Of a stretch of DNA of 64,000 bases, positions 44,601 to 58,117 are shown one piece after another; the first letter of the stretch is position 1, and each line of letters starts with the position of its first letter. The DNA is from Limanda limanda (taxonomy: Eukaryota > Chordata > Actinopteri > Pleuronectiformes > Pleuronectidae), in the NCBI RefSeq assembly GCF_963576545.1, contig NC_083645.1:2814001-2878000 (forward strand), given 5' to 3'. The notes under the pieces are model-generated. The model ran no database searches and had not been told where the DNA came from. It was given only the letters and a program-made list of their open reading frames with translations. A program made the position numbers and the translations under genes.

Positions 44601-46147
44601 TTCCTCCACAATGGTTATGTCATCATTTTGGAGAGCCCACCTTTGATCAAAAGAGCTTGGAGGTTCTGAATATGTTTGGTTACCCTGCACTATGTGGACG
44701 GGAGAACATGACTGCAGTAATGATGACTTTTTTCTCCAGCTCTCTGAGCATTGTGGTTTGGGTCAATACCCAAAGTATACACATTGCCAGCTTGTATTGT
44801 TTGGAGGTACTGAGAAAACAAAATACATCACCAAAACAAAGAAAAACACAAAGACAATCTTTTACAAGGAAAGCAAACACCTACTGCTTTCTGCGGAGGT
44901 CCTTGGTATTTTTCATTGTGTGACTCAGGCATCTGTGCAGAATAGGAATTTGAAATGTTTCTTCTTGTCCTTTTCCAGTTACTGTGTCAGAGTATTTCAT
45001 CTGGCGCTGGTCAAGCGTCATTCCACAGAGGTTGTATGCTATTGACTGCATCAGTACCACTGAACTATGATCCCATGGTCATGTGTGACCATGGAAAGCC
45101 TTTTCCTGAATGTTCTGCCATGGCATCTGACACAATCAGTCATGAATGAGCCAAGGAAAAGGAAACTGGTACAGTGGTAGCATTATGGCTTTGGGGTGCA
45201 TATTTTTTCCCCCCGAGCTTCCCTCTTCATCGACCATTTTCTGTAAGTTTACCTTTTCATTGCTGTCATGCATGTGTTGTTTCCTGGAACCCTACGAAAT
45301 TGTTTTGAGGTCGCTGGGGGTTACCACCTCATCCCTGCCACCCGACTCCTACAATTTCTTCCAACACATCAAGACTTTCAACGTTTCAGCTCTGTGGTAG
45401 TTTTCAACTCAATTTTTAGGAAAGGACATTTCTTTCCATTGCTCGGATTACCTTCTTTTCAATTGCTCTTGGTCATGCCTTACACAGTCATCCTGAAATT
45501 TCACCTCTGCTTTGAGTGAGGACTCACGGCCAAGTTTGACTCCAGCACAAACAGGGCAGTCATCAAAAGTGCAATAGCCAAGTCAGTTGAACACTGGTTT
45601 TACAGTGAAACGTTTTAATGTGATACTGCGTAATGGGTGGACAGTTCGAAGCCCTAATGGTCCATTACAACAACTTGAAATTTAGTTTGGTTTGTGTTTA
45701 CCCAGGGCTTTCCAGTGCCACTTCTGAAATAAAAATAAGCATGGTTACTGTGGCAACTTATATGTCAACATTTTTTCTTCACATTCTTTTTCATCTTGCG
45801 AAAGAGCTGGAGCATCTTTAATTTTCCTGAAAGAAAAAGTCTTGTTTGTTATGGAGACACCATAACTAACCTTTTTGTATAAGCACATTATTATATTTAT
45901 GGAGGAATATTTCAAGCATCTTTGATATGAAATGTGTTGTATTCATGGCTGCAAAATGAAATCATTTATGTACTCTCAATATTTTTCTTTCTAGAAAACA
46001 AAAGGCACTTTTGTGCAATTTATATCTTGTTTTTGTGTGGGTGATACAAATGTTACTATAGCTCTGTAAACAAAGGGGGAAGGACTTTGGTCAGGATTGT
46101 CAGTTTCTTCAGGAGCACTCACAGAGCTGCTCAACTACGAAGGAGGA
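44601..46147. other. Unassigned non-coding sequence
   Basis: No gene recognised. Overlapping open frames between 44657 and 45519 (up to 117 codons) are in several registers without a domain. Confidence 0.5.
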
Positions 46148-46156
46148 GTATTGGGT

Positions 46157-46352
46157 GGTTTTTTTAATATATTTTTTGGTACTTGCCTTTAATTGATAGG
46201 AAGGAGAGCAAGCTGTGAAAGGGAGAACAGAGATAGAGTTAGGGAAGACATTACAGAAACGGCCACAGGTTGGAACCAAACCCGGACCGCTGCGGGTTGA
46301 GGCACTGCCTTGTTGGGGCAGACGCTCTACCAAGTGAACTATATGCCAACCC
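46157..46352 (-). mobile_element. tRNA-derived SINE, second family, antisense
   Basis: The minus strand begins GGGTTGGCATATAGTTCACT, TGGTAGAGCGTCTGCCCCAA (A-box-like), has a B-box-like GGTTTGGTTCCAACC, a CTAACTCTATCTCTGTTCTC pyrimidine-rich body, and ends CAATTAAAGGC with an AT-rich tail. This is the layout of a common teleost SINE. It is flanked by GTATTGGGT (46148-46156) and GTATCTGGGT (46354-46363), an imperfect target duplication, which suggests an older insertion than the SINE at 33577. Confidence 0.8.
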
Positions 46353-46363
46353 TGTATCTGGGT

Positions 46364-48225
46364 ATTTTATTAAGGCTTCACTGAATTATTGGATTAAGGG
46401 AACTATAACAGAACAAATATACCAGAAGTTATGTTATGTCTGGGGAGATGGCCTCAGCAGCATGTTGAGTCGCTCTTGATTAATGATCCATGTCGGAGCT
46501 ACTTCCTCAATTAAATAGTAATTATTAGCATTGACAAGCAGGGTGAATAGTTATTAATTTGAATAAAGTCTGAAATAAGAATCTGTGTTTAGGATCACAA
46601 CAGCACTTTCTCTCTTTCTATTATAAAGTGTATTGGTCCAAACATAAATAAAAACCAATGTAAATTCATCTCATAGAAATAAAATGTTTTTATGTTTATT
46701 ATACATATTAGGTTTAAAGCATAAAAGTATAATTCAAGCTTCACACAACTGTAAATAATATTAAATAGTATATAAGCTGTTGTAGTTACTTTCAAATAAC
46801 CTTTGCAAATATGGAAGAGACATTAAAAATGTTTCTTCAAAAAGCATATGGTCTCTTCTTTGCACCTTGTGCCCTGCACCCTCAAACAAACTAATAAATG
46901 ACAAAGTGAGGAGAAAAAAACAAGGGTGAGAAGAATGAACATTCCATCTGTCTGCATCCTAATGAGGCTGTACAGGCTGCATGTGTGTCTTTCACAACTC
47001 CAGAGGTGAAACTATGATATCCAGACCAAATGGCTGGGGAGACGTCAGAGGGAATTGTTTTTTATTTCCACCATTGCCGCTTGAGGAGGGATGAAGTGGA
47101 AAAAAACAAGCAGCATGTCCGTGTGTCTGCGTCCACCTGTACACCAGGCACGAGCTGGACTGTTGTTGGAATCCGACCAAGGGTAAAATATCCAAACAGA
47201 TGCCTCACTCACACTGCCCGCCTGTCACATCCGCACAGGGCAAAGGTCAAGTGGACAGCAAGCATTCCAGTGCAGCTGCCTCCTGTCACAGGGAATTTAA
47301 TAACTTCTTCTCAATTATAACGTCCCACGCATGCTTGCACACCCAATCCCTGAATTCTATTTTTAATACCCAGGACTCCTCGCAGGTTGCAGTCTGAAAC
47401 CTTGTTGTTTGTGAGGGCTGTGTAATTGGTTCTGCCTGCGAAGGCATGAAAATATCATCTTTTATCCAAAGCCTGTTATTTCTGACATTCATTATTGGGA
47501 TAAGTGCCGTGGTGTTATGAAAAGATGGTTTTTAAATGAATCCCTCACACCTGAGATCTCATTCTTCACATTACAATTATTTACCATCGACCTAATTTTG
47601 TGCACACTCAAGCTTAGATTGTCAACAGCTCAGGAACATCTTTGTAGAAGTGCAGCTCATCTGTGTAATAAGCAGCAGGCTCCAGAGGTGAGCCAGATGT
47701 TTCGCTTGATGTTTTCCACCAGTTCCCTCTCCCTCATAAATGAAGCACTTTGAGAGGGAATGACCTCCATACGTCAAGCGTGCACACTGGCCCGTCCCCA
47801 GAAATCAATTAAGCCATTCATGAGGAAAGAGAATGGGCTGAGGTTTCTGTCCTGATCCACAACCTGCATATATCCATAATATAACCAAACAGAAAATAGG
47901 CTTTAGTATTTTACTCCGAACAAAAACATGCAGCACCCACTTTATATGTAACAGATTAGAATTTTCCTGCATATCAACAGACTTATACACAATCAAAACA
48001 AATGGTACAAAAATTAATAAAGAGCACCTCCTCCTTGAGGTGAACCTCGATATGTTTTTGAGCTGTCAGAAATAATGTGTATTCAAAGCACTGCCCAATG
48101 CCAAAAATTTGATCTGTATGTCTCATGAGATTAGGTCAGAATGTTAACTTCTGAAGTTGTAAAAATGTTCAAATAGTTTATTCAACATATTAAACCTATT
48201 TACAACTATTAATTATTGTTTTTAT
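46364..48225. other. Unassigned non-coding sequence
   Basis: No gene or repeat copy recognised. Confidence 0.5.
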
Positions 48226-48250
48226 TAATAATAATAATAATAATAATAAT
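48226..48250. repeat. (ATA)n microsatellite
   Basis: About eight uninterrupted AAT-type triplets. Confidence 0.95.
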
Positions 48251-51200
48251 TACCTAAAAAAACTCCAAAAAGACTAAATTCATGATTCTTCATGTTCTCA
48301 TCCATTACCCACTGAGTGTACACTTTTGACACTAAATGGCACACTGTAGTTTATCAACTGCACACATAACTGTAAATGATATGAAATTATGCTACTATTA
48401 TTAATTATATAATGGACATCACCATGTCTTAGAAGTTAAATCCTTATTTAAATAAAAAGTGTTTCAGAGGAAGTTAAGATAAGATTTGTTGTGTGGGGAA
48501 TGTGTTTCAGCAACATACGAAGGCTTGGCTTCTTTTGTGAAATTAAAGTGTTTTTTACAAGGTAACAAAAAGGTAGGAACATTTATTTTATCGGCTTCAG
48601 TAGAAAAGGCCAGGTCCCTACATTCTGGCTGCCTCCTGTACCTGAGCATCTCCATCCTGTCTGAGGCCAGCTCCTCAGTGATGGTCTGGACACATGAACG
48701 GCATCTGTGTGAGCCATTGTCTTCCTATGACTTGTGGCCTCAGAGCAGAGTTAAATCAGCATCAACTATTGACCATGTTTGTTACTCGACATTCAGAGCA
48801 CATCCACCAGAGATAACAGCTCCAAAAATGATGGACAAAAACATTAAAAAGGCTTCTGACTATATTGTAACTTTATTCAAGTTTGTTTAGGTGCTCTTCT
48901 CACAAAATCTATTTGTGTCTTCATATGATTAACTGGATTCCTGAGTTTGGCCTAACAAGCGCCTCCTGCTGACTGGTTCCACCCGAACATTCTGTTTGTT
49001 TTTTCAAATGCCCATGTTCCCTTCATTTCAGTGGCAGCAGTTTGACAGCAGCACCCAGTTCTGTCCTCAGCCTCCAATTTGAGAAAATTGCTAGTTTCTG
49101 GTTTCTTGTCAGACTCAGTACAACTAGAGCTTGATCTTGACAACATTTGTACATTTTGCAAAGCGTGGAGCAAACCCTGCTGTTACCTGTTCAGGGTTAA
49201 AAGAGGATATTCAAATTTTGTGCACATGGCTGAGACTATAGAGGAGTGAGCTGTCTCCTCATACTGTTGTCTCTGTTTACACTTACACAGTTGACACACT
49301 TTGGCTTTACTCTTGGCAGGTAGGTTATCTTACACATTTGTGGACACCGATTATTATGTCTGACTAGTGCAGAGCCCACTCTGAACCTGCTTGTTTAGAA
49401 TGGGCTGTTAACTTGGTCTGTGTAAATGCTCTGGAGTGATTTCAGAATTATTCCGTCACATTAGTGAGTCCTGCTCAAACAGATCTAAAATATACTGTTA
49501 CTTTTTTGTTTGTATGTGTGTGAGTGTGTGTGTTGGTTCGTTTGTGTCAGCGTGAGAGAGAGAGGAAGAGAGCGAGCATGACGGGCTGATAAATAATTTG
49601 ACAATGAAGCTGTGAAGTAAGATTTTATTTATTTAAGAAAAGTATCGATCATTATGTGGTGGTATTGTACCGTTATTTCAAACAAATCAACTTTAGAATT
49701 TGAGAGAGAGAGACAGAGAAAGAGAGAAAGAGGTGAGGAGCGGAGTCAGAGTGGGGGTTTGTGTGGTAGTGTAGTATAGGTATATGTAGGTACGCAGCAT
49801 ATTCCCACTTTTTTTTCAATCAGCATAGTTCTACCACTTCTAAATCCAGGGAGTTGAGAGCTCTGGGACTTACATGTGTGCAGACACACTGTAACATGCA
49901 GTTTTAGTCGAGTGTGAAGGGCCCAGAGTTGCTTTCCAACCAGTCTAGGGCTCCATCTTTGTCTGTGTGCGCACCGCTATTTATTGAGTTTTCAGTCAGC
50001 CATGACTGGCACACCTGCTCACAGTGCACAGAGCAGCCTTGTGCTCCGTCACCCTGTAATGACTGCTAATGTCTGATTATCCAGCGGCCAAACAACACCA
50101 GCAACATCATGAGCTCTCCATCAGCCCTGCAACAAGCAGACGTGCTGAAAGACGACTGCATGGTTACACTCACATCAACATGGCAGGATAGGAAAGTTTG
50201 GCTGACCGCACGAATGCAGCAGCATTAATCACTGACCTTTTTTTCATTATTCAGTATTTCAATATTATACATTCAAGTCATGTTCTCTCATAACAGTCAT
50301 AATTTAGAGTTTGCACACTATAAAGTAAAACTTATTTGGATAGATATCATAATTGTATAATTGTGTGAAACAATCAGTAAACATAATGTTTATCAAATTC
50401 ACCATCTGTAGAACCCAAATAAGAAAAGAGGGGAGACAGAAGGTAGAGAGGATCTGAACGAAAGTGCAGCTAAATTCTGCAAATTACAACTACAATGGTT
50501 GGAGCACTACTGGCACTGGTTGTGCCACCTTGAAAGAGTTAATGGACATCCAAACAGTGTAGGGAGTAGGTGATCAAAAGCTCTGCTAGGGAACTGGTTC
50601 CCCGAAAACTACATGGCACAGGATTGCACCCACTTTTGTGTGTCTTTGGTTCAAAATCAAACACATCAGTGGTGTAGTGGTGCCTGGAAAAATGCGTATA
50701 TACGTTTTCTTTCTTTTTTCAGCCCGTCCAGTAAAGGATAAACGTTGTGTGTTATTCACAGTAACATGTAAGACTACTCTTGTATATTTAGTTCACCCTA
50801 AAATGGCCAGTTTGGGTAATTCACATGTCTCATGTTTGGATTCCCTTAGAGACCGAATTTGTCTTTGTTTTTTTTATGAGATTGGTTAATCAGGAGGTCA
50901 GGTAAAGGGCAGGTGACATTTTTAATCAGGAAGACAAACTCAGTCATGACCCAATCTACTCGGCCTATGATTGGCTAACTCTGATATTCATATCCTAACT
51001 AACCAATCAGAGGCAGAGTAAGGTGGGTGATGCTTTCGTTCAGCTTGCAGGACACAAATGAATGGCGATTTAGAAGTAGGTATACGCTATGCTGATTGAA
51101 AATATGTGCAGAATACACCTTATACCTGTGTACACCCTGCACTAAACCACTGAAGACATCTGTCTAAGGATTCTGTCTCCAGAGTCACTGTGATCTTATT

Positions 51201-52240
51201 TTAGGACACAAAAAATAGGCATAGAGTTGAAGCACAGACCAAATTCACAGACATGCATTATACATTTTCACTTTTAATAAAAGCATGTTCACCTTTGAAA
51301 ATGTTCCAGTAAAGTAAGAAAATATAACTTTCTGGAACCATTTGTATGCAGGACTGTATCAGAAGTTTAGTGTGAAGCAGAGGTACAGCTAATGTCAGAA
51401 TGCCCTGTAGTGACATCCCTGTGGGCTTTAAAGTTCCCCAGCATCTACCAGTGAGGTGATGACCCAGTTCTCTAAGACCGCTCCACTCCTCAATCTGTGT
51501 ACTCTGCAACAAGTTTGTCTTCAGGGCCCCCACTGTCCTCTATCTTCACATTGTTTTTATTTATACCGACTGTAAAAACCAGTGGTCTTTTCCAAATGCT
51601 TGAGTTTCATGGACATTTGGAGATTAGGGCATTCAGAAGGGGTAAGTGCAATATTTCCCTCAGTAATGTAAGGGAGGGGCATGTTTACAGTAACATACAG
51701 TGGAAATACTCAACACAAAAACTTCAGATTTAGCTAATGGTACACACATACAAAAAACAAGGGGCAACTTTCGTCGTTTCGATCGTGTCCAACTGCTAGG
51801 TGACAGCAATAAGTGCTGGTGATGCTGATCATGGAAATCCTCTACAGACTCATCGTCCACACGGCCCACGAAAGAGGCGGCCCCTGAATTTGAGTTCTTG
51901 TTTTTGAATGTGACTGGGGTAGTTTCTGACCATAGGAATTTGACTGTTGTCATTGACACTACACAAGCTGTGGACACATGCGGGAAGTTGTGTTTTTTAA
52001 ATCTGGTCCCTTTGACATAGTGTGGAACTATCAGAACAGGCATGATTGCAAGCCATAGTAAAAAACGTCTACCACATATGTGGGCAAGGCACACTGTACC
52101 TCAATGTATAAACCATCTGCAAAGCAACAAGACACTCAGATGGGTTTAACCCATTCTGTGAACCAGCACACAACCACCAGTTCTGGGTCCTGCGAAAAGG
52201 GCAGCACAGCAAAGGGCCCAAAAAATGGTTTAGACCAAAG
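48251..52240. other. Unassigned non-coding sequence
   Basis: Four kilobases with no gene I can support. GA-rich stretches lie at about 49552-49575 and 49701-49735. A 134-codon frame (48486-48890, plus) and a 144-codon frame (51660-52094, minus) are the longest outside transposons, but neither has a recognisable domain, and both have lengths that chance can produce in 64 kb. Confidence 0.5.
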
Positions 52241-52279
52241 TGTATGTGTGTGTGTGTGTGTGTGTTAGTGTGTGTGTGT
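52241..52279. repeat. (GT)n microsatellite, interrupted
   Basis: A GT run with one TTA interruption. Confidence 0.9.
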
Positions 52280-53949
52280 CTGTTTGAACAGGAGATAGAA
52301 ATAACCAAGTTCTGCCCTGAAGGCCTTAGTGATCTCATTAGACACACTATGTCACTGTGTATCTGTCCCTTTACCTTAATGGTGGAATGGGAGTAATATG
52401 TAGAAAATTGACCATTTTCCTAGGCATTGGTTAAATCTGTTTATGGCTTCTCTGCATGCTTGACCAGAAGCAGATACCCTGTTTTGCATCTGTTTCCATG
52501 CTGAGTTCACCCATCAGATGCATTCATGTCCTTGAGTGTTGGTTTAAAGTGCATGGCCCAGTAAAGCGAATGTGCTCCGACAGCATGAGGTCATCTGGGC
52601 TGATGTGTGAAACGGGGGCTTGTGCATTTCACAAGATTAAATGGCAAGTTTTCATTCGGGCTGTCAGCCAGAGTACATGATCTCACAATAATAACATACA
52701 CACATATACAGGTGTCTAATCTAATAGAAAGTCATTCCACTCAAAAATTATCCATAAGGCAACAGAGACTAAGAATTTTCTGCAGGGATGGTAGAAAAGG
52801 AAACTAATGCTAACTTCAACACACACTATGTTACTTTATGAACTGGAAATGGTGTTGTCATGAACACCACCTAATTAACCTATCATATTTTTGTAACACA
52901 ATATACAACTCAACTGTAAGGCGACTACCTCTGACTTGGGAAACAGTGAAACCTTGTCACAGTTTCCATCAGCTGATGGAGCAGGAATATGACACTGCTC
53001 GCAAAAATTGACAATACAAGAAGGATAAGCAATCTAAACCTGCAGTTGAAAACTATAAAAAATGATTATATACATACATAAATATATATAAAATTATAAT
53101 CATGTTTAAGAATAAATAATTTCCTGCTATTTTAATTTAAGAATAAAAAATGTTATGTTAATAATATAATGTATCACGTTTTTATGTAATTACACTTATT
53201 AAAAAAAAACTACAACTGTACATTTCTGAGATAACTTTTTATAATGTAGTAGGTGAAGCTTGTGTTGACATAGATTCTTAACAACATATTACCTATTTTC
53301 TTGAATTGTTCTGTCAGGAGATTTGAGTGTGTCATGTTAGTTTTCCGGTTCTTGTGTGTGTTGTCTGTCCCGTATTCATTTCTGGTCCTGTCTAACTAAG
53401 TCTTGTGTGCGTTAATGCTAGGTGTAGCAATAAATCAACCGGTTTGCCGCCACTTCACCTGTACACCTTTGAATTATTCAGTCATAAATGCTACCACTCT
53501 CCAGCTCTCATTGTCCAAAAGTCATTCAACCAGACTCTGCCACATTGTTCAATCTCCTTGCGTAGTAGATACACCACGACAAGCTCTTGTCTGTTTCGTT
53601 TTGAGTATGTTTCGTTTGTTTTGCACCTTTTCTAATACTGGTTTGCTGCCCCAGGTCAACCATATCCAATCTTGTTGGATCCTTGCATCTGGATTTGTCC
53701 ACTAGCAACCTACTGTTACTGGAAATCTAAACTCTGGTTTCCTGTGCATTGTCTCATGCCTCAACCTAAGGTCAAGTTGTTTTTAGCAGTTTCATGTTTT
53801 CACTTCCTGTTTTACTTTGTAGTAATTATGTTCTCTCTTTATGTTAGATGCCATCACTTCCTAACCTCATGTCCCACACTGATAGTGGGGGTTCCGAGAC
53901 AGTGGCATTCAAACAATGATTGATTGATATCAAAGGGATACCTTACTGA
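52280..53949. other. Unassigned sequence, possible old LTR relic
   Basis: The part at about 53300-53830 has TG/TC-rich text with CACTTCCTGTTTTACTTTG and repeated TTTCGTTT, which recalls the plus-sense text of fish gypsy LTRs. No paired copy or end could be found, so this stays a suggestion. Nothing else recognised. Confidence 0.35.
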
Positions 53950-54065
53950 AACATGTACTCATTATCTACTCACCACTATGCTGATGGAGTGGTGGGTGAA
54001 GTGTTTGAATCCACAAAACCCTTTAGCAGTTTTAGGGGTAAACAGCTTTTTGTCCAAGCAACCTC
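53950..54065 (+). repeat. Dispersed repeat C, copy 2
   Basis: Reads ACTCACCACTATGCTGATGG, GGTGAAGTGTTTGAATCCAC and GGGGTAAACAG, matching 10894-11035 in order. Here the G-rich centre is AGTGGTGG and has not expanded. Confidence 0.65.
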
Positions 54066-55565
54066 TTCTTCAGACACACACTTTGTGTCGGGTGGTTTAC
54101 CAGTCCACATGTCTTTGTTATTTAGTAAGAGACAAACTTTAATCCCCAACTGTATTTTTCTCTAATCCTTCAACATCATATTGTTGAAACAGTGAAACCA
54201 AATCCTCCGTTTCACATTGCAACCAGGAATATTCCCAATTTTTACCCGGTTGTATCTTTTCCAACTATATATTTTTGGGGGTCATTATGAAATGTTTCTT
54301 TTCTTTAATCATCTCCTTTTTCATTATATCACTAACCTTCTTGATAAGTCACTGTATTTCATAAAACCAATGTATTTCATAAACATCTTTTCTTGCTGTA
54401 TAATGATAGTTTTTTAGTATTATTATAATACAAACAAACATATGGAAATAAAATTAAAAACTCAGACTGTCCGCACCAGGATATTGTCGCTCCCAAATCA
54501 CATCGCTCCAGTCTTTGTTCTGGATTTGTCACTATCTCATTGTGATGTCATCATGCTCACAGTCAAAGTCTGCAAGCCTGCACACTGCTATGATGCATTT
54601 TGTCTTAATTTGGAAAAAAACAACAACAAAGTAAGGCAGATGTGGTGTGAGATTGAGGCTATCAGCTATGTCCACCATCATCTTGTGTGTGTTCATACCA
54701 AGATACTGTAGTATGTTAGTTTAGTTATGGGCAGTTAATCTGACATTGATATATCAATGTATGCAGCATCTATAATGAATAACCCTCTAACTTTTCACTG
54801 GCAACATAAAATTATTCAGCATAAATTATACTAATCTGTACTCACACCGTCTCCCTGACTCCTCTTTTTTTTCATACTCTAATTAATCTTTTTTTTTAAA
54901 TAGATCACAGCCACCGAAGATAAGAGTGCAAATGTTATTCCATGTAACAGCTAAGTTATGACTTTCTCTGACATTTTTTAGAGAGAATTATTAAAAACCC
55001 TAGACAGATGGTCCCTTTCTTATGTAAAACTATGCAGATAAATGTATTTTCTTTTAGCATATATTAAAGTGCCGGAGACAGTGTCAGGGTGCCTCTCTCA
55101 GGCTCTGCACGCCTTTACTTTGCACCCAGAGACAGACTCCACTAATTAACTGCAACATTAGGCAGCACATTATGAGGTGACAGCTTCTACTCTCAGAAAG
55201 AGAGGGTGGGAGAGTGTAAAAATATATGAGAGAGTTAAAGGAAGCTGGAGAGACAGATAAATGGGGGTGATTTGACTGAGGAAATACCCCTGTCTCTCCT
55301 GCAGTCAGACCTCATCACTTTCTGCTCAATTTACTGTGTAGAAGATTTAATGTTGAATTAATAAAAAAATCATTTTGCACATTAATCTTCTCCCAATAAC
55401 CTATAATGACAAAATCAAAAGTTTGAACATTGCTAATTTATAAAAAAATCTGTCATTCATTCAGGGATGGGGTAAATGATTACTGTCTGAAAAAAACTTT
55501 TCTTCATTAAAAAATCTGTTAAAAAAACCTTTATTATAGAGTGAAACACACTGAATCACACTGAC
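54066..55565. other. Unassigned non-coding sequence
   Basis: AT-rich, with no recognised gene or repeat copy. Confidence 0.5.
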
Positions 55566-55712
55566 CAGCGTGTCGGTGGTTCGAACCCAGTCTCGCCAGT
55601 TTCGCATACTGAAGTGTTCTTTGGCAAGTGTGTGTGAGTGTTGTGTGATAGTGCTCCACATATAGGCACTTTTATGGAAGTTTTCTGGAAGCCCGTGAAA
55701 GGAGAGGAAAGA
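55566..55712 (+). repeat. SINE fragment joined to repeat M fragment
   Basis: 55569-55630 contains the B box GGTTCGAACCC and CTGAAGTGTTCTTTGGCAAG, the middle of the SINE family at 33577-33824, without the A box. From about 55676 it reads ATGGAAGTTTTCTGGAAGCC, the start of repeat M (34650-34787) on this strand. At 59225-59466 the same two repeats are again neighbours. Confidence 0.6.
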
Positions 55713-56435
55713 AAGGAGTGTCTGCGGAATTAGACAGGCACTATTCTCTTGTACAGATATCACATACAATATACATTATATACATAATATATAGTGGCAT
55801 ATACAGTAATGTGTGAGGATGGCCAGAAATTCCCTCAAGAGTTCCCCCCTTTTTGATCACTATAATACTGTGGGATATCAGTTCGCCAGAGGAATGACAA
55901 AAGCTGTATAGTACAATTGATAAAACACAGTGTAAATTCAACATGAAGGTCTCACACATCAAGCATTAAATTTATCTAACCCTCACTCTACTTAATCAAT
56001 GTTCCACCTTTTTTCTTTTAAACATACAATGACAAGCTGAAATCTGTAATTTAATATTTAACATTCACTCAGTTATATTAACTAGACCTCTGTATTGACT
56101 GCACAACCAGTCTTGCTGGACATTCCCCAACCCTGTTCCAATTTAATCTTTAAAATCCAAACACTCATATTCTACAATTACAAAATGATTAAGAAAATTA
56201 CCAACTGACCCTGAGCCTTAGACCTTCACATCCTTGGGATAAGAACACTTTAATAAATAACAAAAAATATTTGAATTGATTATAAATTATTATATATAAT
56301 TAATCACAAAAAGGTGTTTGGAATGTATTAATTATCTAGTGAATAAAACAACAGAGGCACACTTATTGGACCAAAAATTCACTGTCTGGTTACTAGAAAA
56401 CACGCTTGTAACAGAATTCATGCATGGGATTTGTC
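55713..56435. other. Unassigned non-coding sequence
   Basis: AT-rich flank of the Tc1 element; nothing recognised. Confidence 0.45.
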
Positions 56436-56437
56436 TA

Positions 56438-58115
56438 CAGTCAATGACAGAAGTCTTGTCGCTTGGGTACAAGTTGACCTTAAGTGCCCCTCGAATATAT
56501 TTGTAATCAATTTTTTTTTTTTTTTTTACAAGAAATGGCTAATTTCAATCCCAACAGCTTTTAGAATAATGTTTTGGTGCCAAACGAAACTGCTGAAAAG
56601 CATTCTAACGTTCACAGCATGGTAAAGCCCACTGAGTCAGTTTTTGCAAAGACAAAAGTCTTGTCGCCTTGTCATATGATGCACCCAATCCTAGATTACA
56701 GCCTCACCTTTGATCAATAATTGATCAATCAATTAGTGGGTGTGTATAAAAAGAACCCCAGAGCACCAGACCTTCACATCAACTGCAACTTGACCTCTGA
56801 CAACATGCCTAAGATTCACCCTGAGACCAAAGCGTTGATTATCAAGAGGCTGAAGACCAGATCCACTGCTGAGGTGGCTGACACCTTCAATGTGTCTCAG
56901 CGTCAAGTACAAAGAATAAGAAAAAGATTGGAGATGTTTTTGACAAGCCCAGATCCGGCAGACCCCGCAAGACAACTGCTCGGGAGGACCATTTGTTGGC
57001 TCGAAAATCCAAGGCCAGCCCCTTTTCCACTGCAGCAGAGCTCCACCAGGCCTGGTCACCTCAAGTCCCCGTGTCAACCAGGACAGTTTGTAGAATTCTG
57101 TCTGGAAATGGCCTCCATGATCGAATCAGTGCCCAGAAACAAGCACTAAACAAAAGGCATTAAAAAAACGTATGGCATTTGCCAAGGCCCACAGCCTGCT
57201 AAAAGGATGGACGCTGGAAAAGTGGCAGAAGGTGGATTTCTCAGATGAATCTTTGGTTGAATAACATCACAGCCGCCGCAAATATTGCGGGAGACCTACT
57301 GGAGCCCGCATTGATCCGAGATTCACCCAGAAAACAGTTAAGTTTGGTGGCGGAAAAATCATGGTCTGGGGTTACATCCAGTATGGGGGTGTGCAAGAGA
57401 TTTACAGGGTGGAAGGCAATATCAATAGCCTAAAATATCAAGAAATATTAGCTACCTCTTACATTCCCAACCATTAAAGGGGTCAAATTTTGCAGCAGGC
57501 TGGTGCTCCATCGCATACTTCCATCTTTAAATCAAAGTTCCTCAAGGCGAAGACGATCAAGGTGCTCCAGGACTGGCCAGCCCAGTCACCAGACATGAAC
57601 ATCATTGAGCATGTCTGGGGTAGAATGAAAGAGGAAGCATGGAAGACGAAACCAAAGAATCTTGATGAACTCTTGGCGGCAGGTAAGACTGCTTTCTTTG
57701 CTATTCCTGATGACTTCATCAATAAATTGTATGAATCATTCTCGAACCGCATGGATGCAGTCCTTCAAGCTCATGGAAGTCATACAAGATATTAAATATG
57801 GATCTCACAGCACCACTACTTAATTCACTGATGTTATGCAACATATTTTTGTATTTGAAGTATATTATTTGTTCAATTTTCACATTACTCTCTGTAGGCG
57901 ACAAAACTTTTGTCTTTCCTTTGTCTGACCTTTCTGTGTTCATTAAATGATCAATCTTTCAGTGAAGCAAATTTATTTTAGTATATTAAACATAATTTGG
58001 GAGGGTTTTAGCTTTCATATGAGCCATTTCTAAAACCAATGGATAAATTAAAAGTCAGGTTATAGGCTGTTGTTTCTACAAAATGGATAAGTGACAAGAC
58101 TTTTGTCAGGGACTG
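56438..58115 (+). mobile_element. Full-length Tc1-like transposon with IR/DR ends
   Basis: 1,678 bp, flanked by TA (56436-56437 and 58116-58117). The ends begin CAGTCAATGACAGAAGTCTT and, reversed, CAGTCCCTGACAAAAGTCTT. Each end holds an outer and an inner copy of a GACAAAAGTCTTGTCGCC-like site: left at 56438-56466 and 56651-56668, right at 57897-57914 and 58091-58115. This double-site IR/DR design is that of Sleeping Beauty-like Tc1 elements, where transposase binds all four sites. The two arms are 231 and 219 bp. The single gene inside is dead. Confidence 0.92.
56805..57795 (+). pseudogene. Tc1-like transposase, inactivated
   Basis: Starts MPKIHPETKALIIKRLKTRS and TAEVADTFNVSQRQVQRIRK, the first helix-turn-helix of the paired DNA-binding domain. 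The frame shifts soon after KRLE. Stops and shifts follow near 57165 and 57262, and another stop is at 57474-57476. The last frame (57490-57795) reads DWPAQSPDMNIIEHVWGRMK and ends at a TAA at 57793-57795. The first catalytic Asp (in SDES) survives in text, and the last Glu in IEHVWG is present. The second catalytic Asp, normally in Q-Q-D-N-A-P-S-H, is replaced: the text is QQAGAPSHT. Length fits a normal transposase of about 330-340 residues. It cannot act; past movement needed an intact relative. Confidence 0.9.
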
Positions 58116-58117
58116 TA

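Noticed and set aside
44692..45045. 117-codon frame that first recalled a transposase
   Set aside because: No catalytic or DNA-binding motif could be placed, and neighbouring frames overlap it without order.
46270..46352. Possible tRNA gene on the minus strand
   Set aside because: The tRNA-like head is followed by a SINE body and flanking target duplication, and the cloverleaf is incomplete.
48486..48890. 134-codon plus-strand open frame
   Set aside because: No recognisable domain and no splice or polyadenylation context.
51660..52094. 144-codon minus-strand open frame, longest outside transposons
   Set aside because: No domain, signal peptide or family likeness; several such lengths are expected by chance in 64 kb read in six frames.
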